Below are positions 62,695-64,000 of a DNA stretch of 64,000 nt, in pieces. Below the pieces are notes generated by a model. That model did no database searches and had not been told where the DNA came from. It saw only the letters and a list, made by a program, of their open reading frames with translations. This stretch comes from Dromaius novaehollandiae. Its lineage: Eukaryota; Chordata; Aves; Casuariiformes; Dromaiidae. Where the stretch lies: NCBI RefSeq assembly GCF_036370855.1, contig NC_088103.1, positions 34,141,904-34,205,903 of the forward strand, in the 5' to 3' direction. Position 1 is the stretch's first letter. The number at the start of each line of letters is the position of its first letter. Both the position numbers and the translations under genes were made by a program.

Positions 62695-62790
62695 AAACAA
62701 GTCATTGTATATGTTTTATTACTCCAGCCATAACACAACATCAACTTCTGTTACAGTGACACAGATGGGAAGTTCAGTCATGCCAGCAAC
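62695..62790 (-). other. ATP5MK: ATP5MK terminal 3' UTR exon with poly(A) signal
   Basis: On the minus strand CTCTTCTGTTGGCAG is a strong pyrimidine-rich acceptor, placing the exon start at 62790. AATAAA follows at 62720-62715, giving a compact terminal exon of roughly 95 nt. It pairs with the donor right after the ATP5MK stop codon. It carries no coding sequence. The exact cleavage site is inferred. Confidence 0.7.
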
Positions 62791-63810
62791 CTGCCAACAG
62801 AAGAGAGATCAACCATAGCAAGTCTTGCACAGTGATACTAGTAACCAAGCATCCCTCTCCCTTTAGCCCAAACAATTTTAGTTAAGAGCAAGCAAACTTG
62901 ACCATACCCAAGACAAAAAGTGACAGATATTCTTTTAACATGCTAAGCTTATTGTTCTCCAATTACTGCAGATAAGGACAGCCCACAGGTTTTTTTTTCT
63001 TCAAATGCCATTTCAGTGGGAATTTTGTATTTGAAAGCAGACTCCAGTACTTGTTTGTTGCTATACCAGAATATAAAAGTCTACTAAGCTTTATCAGATT
63101 TGGCCACATGGACCTTCTTTTTAACATGCTCTAATTCACATGTCAAATGCTTATGCTACAAAATAAAAAAAGATAGCCACCCATACAGGCTTAGTTCACC
63201 CTTGCAGGGATTCACTATATTAGTCTAAGCACTCTTCTATAGGACCCTTCCATAATCAGGTGTGCAGAGTAGATAGAGTAAAGGAGCACCATACAAAGAC
63301 TGTTTAAAGCAAGGTTTGAAGAGGATGCATTAATTTCTTCTTGGAATTCTCTAATACTACTAATAAATGGGTCTTGAAATGTTACTTTATTACTTCTATA
63401 CCCTATGAAGTGACAGGTTAGCCACATTTTACAGCAAAACATCAGGCTAGAGGTACCAAACAATTTTAGGCAAAACTTGACACACCTAGCTGCAACACCC
63501 TTTAATTCCCCCTTTCTTGCTTGCTCTTCCTCCCCTCTATAAGGTCTCCAGCCCTCTCCACCATTCCAGAAGAGAAATTATGGGTTACCAGGATTGTTAC
63601 TACATCCCCCATTAGCAACCTATTTCTTTCAAAATACCCCAAAGCAAATGGACTTTGTACTTACCATTTTAAACCTCAACTGAACTATGAAGTTCATGTG
63701 CCTACGCTTCTATCTCTAATCATATTTTGTTAGCAACTTATCCTTCATCACTCTTTCTTCTTGGACTAGCATCGAATCATTTTGGTCCTGGAAGAACACC
63801 AGCCACTTAC
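62791..63810 (-). other. ATP5MK intron within the 3' UTR
   Basis: The intron runs from the donor GTAAGT (63810 downward) to the acceptor GGCAG ending at 62791. It is AT-rich, with nothing else recognised. Confidence 0.7.
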
Positions 63811-63813
63811 CAT

Positions 63814-63906
63814 TTACTTCTCTGCCACGGCAGGAGTTTTCTTTTTAGGCCTAAGCTTGAAGTACAAGATGAGCATTGCAATGCTTGTATACGTCGCTAT
63901 TACATA
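63814..63906 (-). CDS. ATP5MK: ATP synthase membrane subunit k (DAPIT), C-terminal exon
   Basis: This is a partial gene: the last coding exon of the small single-pass subunit of mitochondrial F1Fo-ATP synthase (USMG5/DAPIT), which helps stabilise ATP synthase dimers in the inner membrane. The exon follows the acceptor ATATTTTTCAG and encodes 30 residues and a stop in phase 0. YVIATYTSIAMLILYFKL is the transmembrane segment, followed by a basic tail RPKKKTPAVAEK. Human has CVLATYGSIALIVLYFKL and then RSKKTPAVKAT, so identity is clear. The protein is about 58 aa, so the first half lies to the right of this window. The exon continues three bases past the stop to 63811 and is then spliced. The converging arrangement with TAF5 is the same as in human. 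Confidence 0.93.
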   Translation of the reverse strand, partial: YVIATYTSIAMLILYFKLRPKKKTPAVAEK

Positions 63907-64000
63907 CTGAAAAATATAAAAGTTTAGTTTCAGTCTAAAACCCAAAAAACACCATTATGCTACATCACAAACGTTAATTTACATAATACATACATTCCTC
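63907..64000 (-). other. ATP5MK intron, cut by the window end
   Basis: The pyrimidine-rich acceptor side of the upstream ATP5MK intron. No coding sequence is seen in the last 94 bases. Confidence 0.7.

Noticed and set aside
1-64000. CRISPR arrays, operons, phage or other prokaryotic systems, and endogenous viral elements
   Set aside because: All genes are spliced vertebrate genes. Tandem repeats lack the spacer-repeat pattern, and no reverse transcriptase, capsid, envelope or paired LTRs were recognised.

Overview
This is a vertebrate nuclear genome window. It carries four multi-exon genes with GT-AG introns, CpG-rich promoters, AATAAA poly(A) signals and few transposons. The only dispersed repeat I recognise is a decayed CR1 LINE fragment. 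Low repeat density, compact introns, a CR1 relic and extreme GC enrichment of some first exons suggest a sauropsid, most probably a bird. I cannot name the species.

Layout, left to right. (1) 1-3220: AT-rich sequence ending in a CpG island with a good minus-strand splice donor. From the gene order in mammals this is probably the 5' end and first intron of NT5C2. (2) 4890-9109, plus strand: INA (alpha-internexin), three exons, 450 aa, with an extremely GC-rich first exon and an 86-bp minisatellite in intron 1. Its 3' UTR may run to about 11.2 kb. (3) 11.2-17.15 kb: intergenic sequence in which I recognise nothing. (4) 18792-46750, minus strand: PCGF6, ten coding exons, 331 aa, with a 3' UTR probably reaching about 17.16 kb. 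(5) 46.75-47.94 kb: head-to-head promoter interval with two ZNF143/THAP11-like motifs, NRF1 motifs and a YY1 motif on the TAF5 start codon. (6) 47939-58849, plus strand: TAF5, eleven coding exons, 789 aa, 3' UTR to about 60.55 kb. (7) 62.7-63.9 kb, minus strand: the last coding exon and a separate 3' UTR exon of ATP5MK (USMG5/DAPIT). Its 5' exons lie beyond the window.

The order NT5C2 - INA - PCGF6 - TAF5 - ATP5MK and all orientations match human 10q24.33, so this is a conserved syntenic block. The genes do not form one pathway. INA is a neuronal intermediate filament, PCGF6 a Polycomb PRC1.6 subunit, TAF5 a TFIID scaffold and ATP5MK a small ATP synthase subunit. PCGF6 and TAF5 both act at promoters and share a promoter interval.

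I found no new multi-gene system. The most unusual signals are the compositional collapse of INA exon 1 (no Ile, no Phe, one Lys and one Val in 309 residues), the reading frame that stays open from that exon through the intronic minisatellite, and a perfect 61-bp tandem duplication in a PCGF6 intron. All exon coordinates were read by eye from codons and splice sites and agree in phase.
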